From the NCBI RefSeq assembly GCF_026151205.1, contig NC_087082.1, positions 15,967,365 to 16,031,364 of the forward strand: 64,000 bases of DNA, in the 5' to 3' direction. Below the pieces are notes generated by a model. The model was not told where the DNA came from, did no database searches, and saw only the letters and a list, made by a program, of their open reading frames with translations. A program made the position numbers and the translations under genes. The DNA is from Bolinopsis microptera (lineage: Eukaryota > Ctenophora > Tentaculata > Lobata > Bolinopsidae). The stretch's first letter is position 1. Each line of letters begins with the position of its first letter. This document shows, piece after piece, positions 34,450 through 46,374 of this stretch.

Positions 34450-37422
34450 GAGATCCCGCCAGTAAAAGTTCCTGCCAACTTGTGAAAATTTAAAACCCCA
34501 TCATTTGGGAACCTGGTGGGTGAATCTTTGAGATGGATCAAATGTTGAGGGTAAACTCGATCATAATGTCCCTCAACAGTCCGGTTATTGGAAACATCAC
34601 TACCAATCTTGGTCAGGTACTGAGAGAAAATATTATGCAGATTTTAACAAGTTACAGTTATCAAATTTAAGTTGTTAAACAAAGTAAGTGAACTATTTAA
34701 AGATATAGAGTTATGTGCCTCGCCGGGCTAAAGTAGTGGATGACCTTGCTGTACGGCAAGTTAAACAAGGATCTGAAACTACTAGGTTCCGTACAGACTC
34801 AACTCTGCACCCGTGTCAATATGTTCATTATATGCAAGCCTCTGATTTATAATCACCGAGTCTAGTAATTGTTTAAGAGAGTTCTCTGGCAGTTACGAAA
34901 CTCGAGAGACTGTGGGATACTGAAGGGAAAGGAAGCAGTTCTAACGAGCTCTTCTCAAACACAAGGAGTAAAACTTGTAAACTCGGCTAGTATATATGAA
35001 ACATTTGTCATGAGTTGTAGAGGGAGTTATGTGCCTCGCCGGCTAAGTAGTGGATGACCTTGCTGTACGGCAAGTTAAACAAGGATCTGAAACTACTAGG
35101 TTCCGTACAGACTCAACTCTGCACCCGTGTCAATATGTTCATTATATGCAAGCCTCTTGATTTATAATCACCGAGTCTAGTAATTGTTTAAGAGAGTTCT
35201 CTGGCAGTTACGAAACTCGAGAGACTGTGGGATACTGAAGGGAAAGGAAGCAGTTCTAACGAGCTCTTCTCAAACACAAGGATATAACTTGTAACTCGGC
35301 TAGTATATATGAAACATTTGTCATGGAGTTGTAGAGGGAGGTATGTGCCTCGCCGGGCTAAAGTAGTGGATGACCTTGCTGTACGGCAAGGTTAAACAAG
35401 GATCTGAAACTACTAGGTTCCGTACAGACTCAACTCTGCACCGTGTCAATATGTTCAATATATGCAAGCCTCTTGATTTATAATCACCGAGTCTAGTAAT
35501 TGTTTAAGAGAGTTCTCTGGCAGTTACGAAACTCGAGAGACGTGGGATACTGAACGGAAAAGGAAGCAGTTCTAACGAGCTCTTCTCAAACACAAGGATA
35601 TAACTTGTAAACCTCGGCTAGTATATATGAACATTTGTCATGGAGTTGTAGAGGGCGTTATGTGCCTCGCCGGGCTAAAGTAGTGGATGACCTTGCTGTA
35701 CGGCAAGTTAAAACAAGGATCTGAAACTACTAGGTACCGTACAGACTCAACTCTGCACCCGTGTCAATATGTTCATTATATGCAAGCCTCTTGATTTATA
35801 ACTTGTGTTTCATATTTCCATTACTCGTATTTTCATGATGTTTTAACTCGTCAAAATCAAATTTATTTAAGTTTAATATTTTCTATTTCAGTCTTCACTA
35901 GAGATGGACGACTTTAGTGTTGAAGCAGTACATTGTTTTGTGGATGCTATGTACTCTGGTGAATTGAGATGCTGGAGAGAGTAAACTTTGAGGACGTTAA
36001 CAAGATGGCCCACGTTCTTTTGGTGTGGGTGGTTTAGAAAAGAGGATGTTTAAAGTTCTGTTAAAAACACTGTCTTGAACTTTGAAAACAAATTCTTATG
36101 AGGAAATTTTGTTTGCCTGTGAGATTGCCAAGTCGTGCAAACTTCAACTTGAAACAGAGCAAGTTTGGGGTGGTTATTTGTCAAGAAATATGACATCCAG
36201 AAACATTGGCAAAAGGGTATTTCTACGGAAATACATGTCCAACTTTGCTGAGCTGTCAAACGTCAGATAGACATGTCAATTCAGATAGCTGGTTAGAGAA
36301 ATAAACATTCTGTTTGATTGTTTAATCAGTTATCTCACGTTTGGGTTGAAGTACACAGGATTTGATGAAAATTCTCTGTATTTACTCGAACAAGTAGATA
36401 TGAGACTATTTCAGCAAAGATATCCGGACCAGTTTGTTGAAGTAGTAGACCTGATGACTGAACTGTCGGGAGATCTGAGAGTGGTAAAGTAAAAGAGAGG
36501 TGGTAGAAAAGGTGGTCAAGTTGAGGAGTGAAGGTGTAGCTGGTGGTTCTGATGAGGTGCTAGAAGACAGTCAGTGTAGTGGAGATTCTGAAGATAGTGA
36601 TGATGAAGATGTACAAGAGGGTTTTAGACATATTGCTATTCAAACTGATGAGGTTAAAACAGGTAAATGGAATGTTTGAATTGGAAGGGTGAACACTGAA
36701 CTTACATCTGTTCATAATTTTTCAGCTTATTATAATTGATATCTAATCTCTTTGCAGATTGCATTGCCATAAAAATTGATGAGATTAAAACAGGTAAATA
36801 GAATGTTATTATTATCAGTTGGTACCTACTAATTAACGTACACATTTTAATCTTCACCCAAATTGTATGTCTCTAGTTAGTAATATTTCTAATTTCTGAA
36901 TTAACCATTAATTGTCAGTTACACGTTGTGTCACTTAATTTGTTTATTTTAACTAATTTATTTGCAGGTTGGATACAGCCTGTAAGTAACACAGACTACC
37001 CCCTGTTACCAGACGAACCAGTACAGTTCATAACAACAGATAATGAGTTACAGAAACATATTGGTGTGTATTATACTCTACCTGGAGAGGGGAGGACTGA
37101 TGAGAGGATGTTTATTATGAGATGTGAGAATATAAACACCAGTCAGTGGAGTTATCTTATTGAGGGGTATACTGTATTTAGTTTCAATACACAGTACTTA
37201 GACAGTGTTCCACCTGACAAAGTAAAACACTGGATTATAACTAAAACATGTACCCACCTAAAGGTTGTGTGTAACAATGTGACAGTACTCAGCTTTAACT
37301 TTGCTACTGACCACTCACCAGGTCATGAGACTAGTCACCAGATTTGGTTGAGAAGGTGCGGTAATTTGAGATTTGTGAGCTTTTTCAAGATGACTAATAT
37401 TCTTTTAAGAACTGTAAGTTAA
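34450..37422 (+). pseudogene. BTB-BACK array copy 1, error- or indel-ridden
   Basis: Recognised parts: exon 1 at about 34450-34616 (its ATG reads AGATC, and other smeared bases are present), exon 2 at 35892-36662 with several 1-2 base indels that break the frame (e.g. near 35964 and 36016-36062), one 36-nt microexon at 36758-36793, and an intact last exon at 36968-37422. Intron 1 carries a ~315-bp tandem repeat absent from the other copies. Exon 2 starts like copy 6 (FRKR-type) but ends like copy 2 (EGFRHIAIQTDEV). Because it adjoins the poor-quality block, the indels may be sequencing errors rather than real decay. The last exon (SNTDYPLLPDEP, GEGRTDERMF) is open with no defect. An AATAAA lies at 37624-37629. 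Confidence 0.7.
34708..35800. repeat. ~315-bp tandem repeat x3.5 in BTB copy-1 intron
   Basis: Units start at 34708, 35024, 35338 and 35655 (last one partial, ~146 bp). Each opens with GTTATGTGCCTCGCCGG and contains TGACCTTGCTGTACGGCAAG and GAAACTACTAGGTTCCGTAC. The other BTB copies have a simple ~185-bp intron here, and the array sits at their GATATA|TAACTTGTG point. No protein or known RNA is recognised. Confidence 0.92.
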
Positions 37423-38222
37423 TGTACTACAATCTGAACAATAACCTACCTTTTAAACTGATCGGTAATATTTCAAAATGTTGTTATGATTTAATGTATG
37501 TACTTAGACTAACTTACGTATTGTATACTTACGTATGTTATATGTGTGTACTTTTACAGTTAGTTTATTTTAAGTCTGTTTGAATTAAGTTCAGGTTTAA
37601 ATACAATTTCCTTATTTCTAATTAATAAATTCTGAGAACTCACCGTCTAATTTCCCGTTAATGAGTGAGCTTCGATTTTTGGGGGAGATTTGGAGGAAAC
37701 TGTAATCTTGAATGTAGTACCATAATTTTCATTTACGTTGTCAACCAATATTAATATATTTATGAACTTAATCAGTTGTACTGCGAGGATATTTACATCT
37801 TCCCACACTCATGATTGTCAAATATTTTGGCCCATATTGTTAAATTTTCTGTATCAAAATATCGAATTTATAATAAACTAAACTTCAGCAGATCAAGCTG
37901 CTCTGCGTTTTATTTTTTCAAGTTATAATTTTAAGTGTGAGTCCAAGATTTATTGTGCTATTTAATTTTAGGAAGGAATAAATAGGCTCCCAGTACAAAT
38001 AGCTTCTCAGCAAAAACTTTATTAGCTTAATGTTTTACAATTAATATTACGGTTTGAAGAGACCCTTCCTTTTTAGTTATGATTTATAATTTTAAGACAT
38101 TTTTCTCGAGTCTTCTTTTTAAGTGACAGTTACAAAATAAGTTTACTGTTCATATTTTTGCTGTCCCATGCTTTACACTACTTCTATTTTTTGTATCCAT
38201 TAAATTTTTATTTGTCTCTGGG

Positions 38223-38374
38223 GTTAGTATGGACTACAGCGAATAATTGAACTCATATTTCTAGTAGCTGAGTTGTATACATCGCAAATCACAATAGTCC
38301 ATCATCCAATTTCAACAAACACAGATTGTATGTGACGAGATGATCAGTCTTAACCTAGACTAACAATCCTAGTG
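38223..38374 (+). promoter_or_regulatory. conserved 5' flank of BTB array genes
   Basis: About 150 bp directly upstream of the ATG is near-identical in all intact copies: here, and at 43268, 46217, 51251, 53941, 56768, 59918 and 62618. It includes TACAGCGAATAATTGAACTC, a TTGTATACATC stretch and a CCAAT box (CAGCCAATTTC) about 70 bp before the ATG. An in-frame TAA lies 24 bases upstream of the ATG. It is probably promoter plus 5' UTR; the start of transcription is not determined. Confidence 0.5.
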
Positions 38375-41300
38375 ATGATCCCGCCAGTAAGAGTTCCTGC
38401 CAACTTTGGTAGAGAATTGATAAACTCCCCAGTACATGGTAACCTGGTGCTGAATCTTAGAGATGGATCAGTGTTGAGGGTAAACTCGGTCATAATGTCC
38501 CTCAATAGTCCAGTTATTGGAAATATGACCACCAATCTTTGTCAGGTACTGAGAGAAAATATAATGTAGATTTTAATAAGTAACAGTTATAAAATTTAAG
38601 TTGTTAAACAAAGTAAGTGTTATTTAATGATATTGTATAACTTGTGTTTCATATTTCAATTACTCATATTTTCATGACGTTTTAACTCGTAAAAATCAAA
38701 TTTGTTTAAGTTTAACATTTTCTATTTCAGTCTTCACTAGAGATGGACGACTTTAGTGTTGAAGCAGTACATTGTTTTGTTGATGCTATGTACTCTGGTG
38801 AATCTGAGATGCTGGAGAGAGTAAACTTTGAAGACGTTAACAAGATGGCCCACGTTTTTGGTGTGGGGTGGTTTAGAAAGAAATGTTTGAAGTTCTTTAA
38901 AACACATGTCTTGAACTTTGAAAAAAATTCTTATGAGGAGATTTTGTTTGCCTGCGAGATTGCCAGTCGTGCAAACTTCAACTTGAAACAGAGCAAGTTT
39001 GTGGGGTTATTTGTCAGAAATATGACATCCAGGAACATTGGAAAAAGGGTATTTCTACGGAAATACATGTCCAACTTTGCAGAGCTGTCAAAACGTCAGA
39101 TAGACATATCAATTCAGATAGCTGGTAGAGAATTAAACATTATGTTTGATTGTTTAATCAGTTATCTCACGTTTGGGTTGATATACACAGGATTTGATGA
39201 GAACTCTCTGTATTTACTCGAACAAGTAGATATGAGACTATTTCAACGAAAATATCCGGACCAGTTTGTTGAAGTAGTAGACCTGATGACTGAACTGTCG
39301 GGAGGATCTGAGAGTAGTAAAGTGAAAGAGTTGGTAGAAAAGGTGGTCAAGTTGAAGAGTGAAGGTGTAGCTGGTGGTTCTGATGAGGTGCTAGAAGACA
39401 GTCAATGTAGTGGAGATTCAGAAGATAGTGATGATGAAGATGTACAAGAGGGTTTTAGACATATTGCTATTCAAACTGATGAGGTTAAAACAGGTAAATG
39501 GAATGTTTGAATTGGAAGGGTGAACACTGAACTTACCTATTATTTAGTTTTAATTTCATATGTTAGTAATATGTCTGCTAATTTTGCTTTTAAATAGAGC
39601 AAACTTAGCAGATCTAATATAAATATTAGAATAATTTACAGGTTGTATACAGGTTGAAACATTTTTTGTTTAGTTAGAGTACACTAATTGTTCAGATAAA
39701 TGGGCCTGCTAATCATAGCTAATAACTAATTTATTTTCAGGTCAGATTGCTGTACAAACTGATGAGGTTACATCAGGTAAATAGAATGTTTTCATTGGGA
39801 GCGGAGGGTAAACGTAACTGTTACTTAGTTTGAATACATCTGTTCATAATTTTTCATTTAATTATAATTGATATTTAATCTATTTGCAGATTGCATTGCC
39901 ATAGAAACTGATGAGATTAAAACAGGTAAATACATATGGGCGATTTCACGTAAAGTAAATTACACTTTGCACAAAAATTTGGCCTTATTCTGACTCTCAA
40001 GCATTACACAAACATAACAGAATCATGATAAATTGCATGAAACATCTCTTATGTACTCCACACACAGCTATATTAAGATTTTTACTCCAACTGCTATGGC
40101 TTTTGAGTGAGGCACGTTGAAAATGTAAAGTAAATTACAGGGCACAAATTGACATTCCTGACCAACGTGTATTGAAATCTCATTTCGTGCCCAGGTGTGA
40201 GAGTAAACATTTAAATATTTTTCATGCACACTGGCAAATGTCTTGCCTGTACTGGAAAGGGTTTGTTTTGGTAAATGGTTAATAGCTGTGTTCTGTAGAA
40301 GCCTTTGTTCCTTGTAAAGTAAGTTACTCTTTAGTGTCAAGTAGTTTACACTGTTACACAATCCTTTGATTTTAACTGTTTAAAGCTGCCCCTTTGTCTT
40401 TAATTCGTTTGCTAAGTGTATGAACTATGTAATATATGATTAATAATGATATATCAGTTTATCATTAGCCAATTAAGGGGGCCGGGGGGGCCTTCATCAA
40501 AATTTTCTCGAAATTGACTTTATAGTTGTTTCTAATAGAGGGGAGTGATATCTATCAGATGCTTTTGGTCCCATGGAAAAATATTGTTCCTAGACGAAAT
40601 TATTATCGGTCAAATGTCAGCGCTTATGTGTAATTGTATTGCGCGAGCGATTTTCAATTTTTGAAAATCTTGGACCTCAAAAAATCGTCAAAAAACGAGG
40701 TTCAAGATTTTAAAAATCGAATAAAATATGTTTAAAGGCCTATCTCAAAATTCTGATTGGCTCATCTCTTTTAAATTATCTCTAGAACATATCCTGAAAG
40801 TTTCAGGGTGATTGCTCAAAACATGTAGGAGAAGATAGATTTTTAGACTCAATTTTCAGAATTTGCGATTGAAAATCGCTCGCGCAATACAATTACACAT
40901 AAGCGCTGATCTTTGACCGACAATAATTTCGGCTAGGAATAATATTTTTCCATGGGACCAAAAGCATCTGATAGATATCACTCCCTTCTATCAGAAACAA
41001 CTAAAAAGTCAATTTCGAGGGAATTTTGATGAAGACCCCCCGGCCCCCTTAATTGGTTGATTGATCCACTGATTGGGTCCACAGTTAGCCCAGTTATACA
41101 GAGTAGGAAGGTGGGCGTAAATGTACGAATGTTTCCCAGCTCAAAAATTTGTGTTCAAGCAGGCCACTGGATTTTCTGTAAAGTAAAGTATTATTTATAT
41201 TATATTTTCGAAAAGTCAATTTTTAACCATTTTAAACCATTTTTATAGATTTCTTTAATGAAATTCTGACCAGAACCAATCTATTATCACTTTTAAATAA

Positions 41301-42558
41301 CTTTTATTCTGTTTAACAATCGTTACTTGTTGTGTTTTACTACTATTACTGAATAAAAAGCATATGTGTAAATTACTTGACACGTAAATTACTTGACATG
41401 TAACTTACTTGACGCTGGTATTGACATGATCTGATATCTATGGATCTAAATAAACAAGTACATTATGTCTTGACATCAGAGTTAGCTTGTTTTAGCAAGA
41501 TTTCAGCAAGAAATAACATGAAATGTGGCCAGCAGAAAACTTTTTTGTTTTTTATGTATAGTAATTTACACTAAAAACAGGAGAAAGTAGAATAGCATTG
41601 CTCCGAATCTGCTTAAATTTTGAGTCCCAAATTTTGCATACAGCTTCAGTGAAGTGGTATGCACCTTTACAGATCAAGAATTAATGAATATTACAACAAT
41701 CTCTTTTTAGTAAACAGCTTTTATTATAGAGTAGTTTTAGCCTGTAAAACATGACAATTTATGGGTATTTTGAAAACGCGATAACACAGAAACGAAGTGA
41801 GATATTTATAAGCGGTTTTTTGTGTCTAACAGTTTATAATCTTCTCTTTCAGACTCCAATCAAAGCTAGTGCCATAACTGAAATTTATTTTTTTCCCTCC
41901 TTGTTCATGTTTCATGAAATTGCCCATATAATGTTATTATTATCAGTTGGTTGTTGGTACCTACTAATTAACATACACATTTTACTCTTCACTCAAATTT
42001 TATGTCTCTAGTTAGTAATATTACTAATTTCTGAATTAACCATTTAATTGTCAGTTACACGTCTTGTCACTTTATTTGTTCATTGTAACTAATTTATTTG
42101 CAGGTTGGATACAGCCTGTACGTGGCACAACCTACCCCCTGTTACCAGACGAACCAGTACAGTTAATAACAACAGATAATGAGTTACAGAAACGTATTGA
42201 TGTGTATTATACTCTACCTGTAGAGGGTAGTACTGATGAGAGGTGGTTTGCTATGAGATGTGAGAATAAAGACACCAGTCAGTGGAGTTATTATATTGGG
42301 TGGTGTACTGTAGAAAGGTGGAATACACAGTTCCTAAACAGTGTTCCACCTGACAAAGTAAAACACTGGATTATAACTAAAACTTGTACCCACCTAAAGG
42401 TGGTGTGTAACAATGTGACAGTACTCAGCTTTAACTTTGCTATTGACTACTCACCAGGTAATGAGACTGATCACCAGAGTTGGTTGAGAAGGTGCAGTAA
42501 TTTGAGATTCCTTAGCTATTACAAGATGACTAATATTCTTTTAAGAACTGTAAGTTAA
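38375..42558 (+). CDS. BTB-BACK protein, array copy 2
   Basis: Exons: 38375-38545, 38731-39493, microexons 39741-39776 and 39890-39925, last 42104-42558; 486 residues. Exon 1 holds the first BTB half (GNLVLNLRDGSVLRVNSVIM), exon 2 the second half (DDFSVEAVHCFVDAMYSGES), a BACK-like helical part and an acidic tail (DSEDSDDEDVQEG). Exon 2 and both microexons end with the IAxxTDExxxG motif (TDEVKTG, TDEVTSG, TDEIKTG). The last exon encodes the C-terminal domain with core VPPDKVKHWIITKTCTHLKV. BTB-BACK proteins commonly dimerise and serve as Cullin-3 adaptors; that is family knowledge, not shown here. The intron before the last exon carries a 1,988-bp DNA element, so correct splicing across 2.2 kb is needed. 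The ATG is the first after an in-frame TAA. Confidence 0.82.
39642..39673 (+). other. short alternative terminal exon candidate (copy 2)
   Basis: A TTTACAG acceptor is followed by a phase-1 frame GCIQVETFFV and TAG. Counterparts with the same frame and stop occur at 44696-44733, 49976-50013, 52675-52706, 58193-58230 and 61345-61376 (GCIQPLIDTLFV or GCIHVDTFFV types). They resemble the start of the main last exon (GWIQPV). Use of one would give an isoform that ends right after the exon-2 motif and lacks the C-terminal domain. They may instead be relics. Confidence 0.45.
39938..41925. mobile_element. 1,988-bp non-autonomous DNA transposon
   Basis: Terminal inverted repeats GGGCGATTTCACG and CATGAAATTGCCC (11 of 13 matching) are flanked by direct ATAT copies at 39934-39937 and 41926-41929. 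BTB copies 5 and 8 show the empty site, TACATATAATG. Sub-terminal GTAAATTAC/GTAATTTAC motifs recur near both ends. No transposase frame is seen. Superfamily not assigned. It lies in the last intron of BTB copy 2. Confidence 0.82.
40469..41056. mobile_element. 588-bp foldback/MITE nested in the DNA element
   Basis: Two inverted arms of about 190 bp (40469-40660 and 40865-41056) start CCAATTAAGGGGGCCGG and end CCGGCCCCCTTAATTGG, enclosing a ~200-bp centre that has its own small hairpin (near 40653-40717). The TTAA next to GGGGGCC at both ends would fit a piggyBac-type TTAA target, but the inverted match extends through it, so this is open. Confidence 0.75.
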
Positions 42559-43425
42559 TGTACTACAATCTGAACAATAACCTACCTTTTAAACTGATCG
42601 GTAATATTTCATAATTTTGTTATGATTTAAAGTATGTACTTAGACTACTTACGTATTGTATACTTACGTATGTTATATCTGTACTTATACAGTTAGTTTA
42701 TTTAAAGTCTGGTTTATTTAAAGTCAGGTTTAAATACAATTTCCTTATTTCTAATTAATAAGTTCTGAGACCTTATCCTCTAGTTTACCGAAAGTGAGTG
42801 AACTTTGATTTTTGGGGGAGTTTTGGAGGAAAATGTAATCTTAAAATGCAGTACCATCATTTTTATTTACGTTGTCAACCAATAATTAATATATTTATGA
42901 ATTTAATCAGTTGTACTGCGAGGATATTTACATCTTCCCACACTCATGATTGTCAATTATTTTGGCCCATATTGTTAAATTTTCTGTATCAAAATATCAA
43001 TATCACTAGATTTATAATATTGAATTTATAACAAACTAAACTTCAGCAGATCAAGCTGCTCTGCGTTGTATTTCTTCAAGTTATAATTTTAACTGTGAGT
43101 CCAAGATTTATTGTGCTATTTAATTTTAGGGAGGCATAAATAGGCTCCCAGTACAAATAGCTTCTCAGTAAAAATCTTTATTACAAAATAGGTTTACTGT
43201 TCTTATTTTTGCTGTTCCATGCTTTACACTTCTGGTATTTTTTGTATCCATTATATTTTTATTTGTCTCTAGGGTTAGTATGGGCTACAGCGAATAATTG
43301 AACTCATATTTCTAGTAGCTGAGTTGTATACATTACAAGTCACAATATGCCATCAGCCAATTTCAACAAACACAGATTGTATGTGACGAGATAATCAGTC
43401 TTAACCTAGACTAACAATCCTAGTG

Positions 43426-45619
43426 ATGATCCCCAAAGTAAGAGTTCCTGCCAACTTTGGTAGAGAATTGATCAACTCCCCAGTACATGGTAACCTTGTG
43501 CTGAATCTGAAAGATGGATCAGAGTTGAAAGTAAACTCGGTCATAATGTCCCTCAACAGTCCAGTTATTAGAAACATGACCACCAATCTTTGTCAGGTAC
43601 TGAGAGAAAATATTATGTAGATTTTTATAAGTTACAGTTATACGATTTAAGTTGTTAAACAAAGTAAGTGTTATTTAAAGAAATAATATAACTTGTGTTT
43701 CATATTTCAATTACTCATATTTTCATGACGTTTTAACTCGTAAAAATCAAATTTGTTTAAGTTTAACATTTTCTATTTCAGTCTTCACTAGAGATGGACG
43801 ACTTTAGTGTTGAAGCAGTATATTGTTTTGTGGATGCTATGTACTCTGGTGAATCTGAGATGCTGGAGAGAGTAAACTTTGAGGACGTTAACAAGATGGC
43901 CCACGTTTTTGGTGTGGGGTGGTTTAGAAAGAAATGTTTAAAGTTCTTTAAAACAGATGTCTTGAACTTTGAAAACAATTCTTATGAGGAGATTCTGTTT
44001 GCCTGTGAGATTGCCAGTCGTGCATACTACAACTTGAAACAGAGCAAGTTTGTGGGTCTATTTGTCAAAAATATGACATCCAGGAATGTAGGAAAAAGGG
44101 CATTTCTACGGAAATACATGTCCAACTTTGCTGAGCTGTCAAAACGTCAGATAGACATATCAATTCAGATAGCTGGTAGAGAATTGAACATTCTGTTTGA
44201 TTGTTTAATCAGTTATCTCACGTTTGGGTTGAAGTACACAGGATTTGATGAAAACTCTCTGTATTTACTCGAACAAGTAGATATGGGACTATTTCAGCAA
44301 AGATATCCGGACCAGTTTGTTGAAGTAGTAGACCTGATGACTGAACTGTCGGGAGGATCTGAGAGTGGTAAAGTAAAAGAGGTGGTAGAAAAGGTGGTCA
44401 AGTTGAGGAGTGAAGGTGTAGCTGGTGGTTCTGATGAGGTGCTAGAAGACAGTAAATGTAGTGGAGCTTCAGAAGATAGTGATGATGAAGATGTACAAGA
44501 GGGTTGCAGACACGTTGCTATTCAAACTGATGAGGTTAAAACAGGTAAATGGAATGTTTGAATTGGAAGGATGAACACTGAACTTACCTATTATTTAGTT
44601 TTAATTTCATATTATGTTCGTAATATGTCTGCTAATTTTGCTTTTAAATAGAGCAAACTCAGCAGATCTAATATAAATATTAACATTATTTACAGGTTGT
44701 GTACAGCCTTTAATTGACACATTATTTGTTTAGTTTGATTACACTTGTTCAGATTAATGTCCCGTCCCTGTTAATCATAGTTAATAACTAATTTATTTTC
44801 AGGTCAGATTGCTGTACAAACTGATGAGGTTAAAACAGGTTAATAGAATCTTTACATTGGGAGCGGAGGGTAAACGTAACTGTTACTTAGTTTGAATACA
44901 TCTGTTCATAATTTTTCAGCTAATTATAATTGATATCTAATCTATTCGCAGATTGCATTGCCATAGAAACTGATGAGATTAAAACAGGTAAATATAACGT
45001 TATTATTATCAGTTGGTACCTACTAATTAACATGCACATTTTAATCTTCACTCAAATTTTATGTCTCTTATTAGTGATATTACTAATTTTTGAATTAACC
45101 ATTAATTGTCAGTTACACGTTGTGTCACTTGATTTAGTCATCATTGTAACTAATCTATTTGCAGGTTGGATACAGCCTGTAAGTAACACATCCTACCCCC
45201 TGTTACCAGACGAACCAGTACAGTTAATAACAACAGATAATGAGTTACAGAAACATATTATTGTGTGTTATACTCTACCTGTAGATGGTAGTACTGATGG
45301 AAGTGGTTTTAGTATGAGATGTGAGAATAAAGACACCAATCAGTGGAGTTATTTTATTGGGGGGTGTACTGAAGGTAGTGACAATACTCAGTTTTTAGAC
45401 AGTGTTCCACCTGATAAAGTAAAACACTGGATTATAACTAAAACTTGTACCCACCTTAAGGTGGTGTGTAACAATGTGACAGTACTCAGCTTTAACTTTG
45501 CTACTGACTACTCACCAGGTAATGAGACTAGTCACCAGATTTGGTTGAGAAGATACAGTAATTTGACATTCTATATCGATTACAAAATGACTAATATTCT
45601 TTTAAGAACTGTAAGTTAA
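43426..45619 (+). CDS. BTB-BACK protein, array copy 3
   Basis: Exons: 43426-43596, 43782-44544, microexons 44803-44838 and 44952-44987, last 45165-45619; 486 residues, all phases consistent. Same order as the other copies: BTB, BACK-like helices, acidic tail (SGASEDSDDEDVQEG), three successive IAxxTDExKTG motifs, C-terminal domain. The first microexon's donor is CAG|GTTAAT rather than GTAAAT, which may weaken it; because the microexon is symmetric (phase 1-1), skipping it keeps the frame. The C-terminal exon is the most unusual of the array in its variable patches (IIVCYTLPVDGSTDGSGF, GCTEGSDNTQF, RRYSNLTFYIDY) but keeps the VPPDKVKHWIITKTCTHL core unchanged. No intron insertion is present. 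Confidence 0.85.
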
Positions 45620-46374
45620 TGTACTACAATCTGAACAATAACCTACCTTATAAACTGATCAGCAATTTTTCATTATTTTGTTATAATTTAATGTATGTAC
45701 TTAGACTACTTACTTATTGTATACTTACGTATGTCATTATGTGTACTTATACAGTTAGTTTATTTAAAGTCTGTTTTAATTAAGTTCAGGTTTAAATAAA
45801 ATTTCCTTATTTCTAATTAATGAATTCTAAGAATTCATCGTCTAGTTTACCGAAAATGAGTGAACTTTGATTTTTGGGAGAGTTTTGGAGGAAACTGTAA
45901 TCTTAAAATGTAGTACTATTTTCATTTACGTTGTTGATCAATAGTTAAATGTATTTACGAATTAAATCAGTTGTACTGTGAGGATATTTACATCTTCCCC
46001 AGTCATGATTGTCCATTATTTTGGCTAGTTATGTTTTACAATTACTATTATGCTTGGAAAAAATGCTTCCTTTTTAGTTATGATTTGTAATTTTTAGACA
46101 TTTTTTTTCAAGTTTTCTTTTTAAGTGACAGTTACAAAAAAGTTAATGTTCATATTTTTGCTGTTCCATGCTTTACACTTCTGGTATTTTTTGTATCCAT
46201 TATATTTTTATTTGTCTCTGGGGTTAGTATGGACTACAGCGAATAATTGAAATAATATTTTTAGTAGCTGAGTTGTATACATCACAAGTCACAATATGCC
46301 ATCATCCAATTTCAACAAACACAGATTGTATGTGACAAGATGATCAGTCTTAACCTAGACTAACAATCCTAGTG

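Noticed and set aside
36928-36967. Upstream ATG giving SLNLFILTNLFAG before GWIQPV in the last exon frames
   Set aside because: This is intron: a TTTGCAG acceptor lies directly before GTTGG and joins in phase with the microexons. The preceding residues vary and include the polypyrimidine tract.
38372-38374. GTG start one codon before the exon-1 ATG
   Set aside because: ATG at 38375 is the normal eukaryotic start, and copy 9 has GTT at this position, so the upstream codon is not conserved.
41751-42011. 86-codon open frame between the DNA element and BTB copy-2 last exon
   Set aside because: It crosses the transposon end at 41925 and the target duplication into intron, so it is chance.
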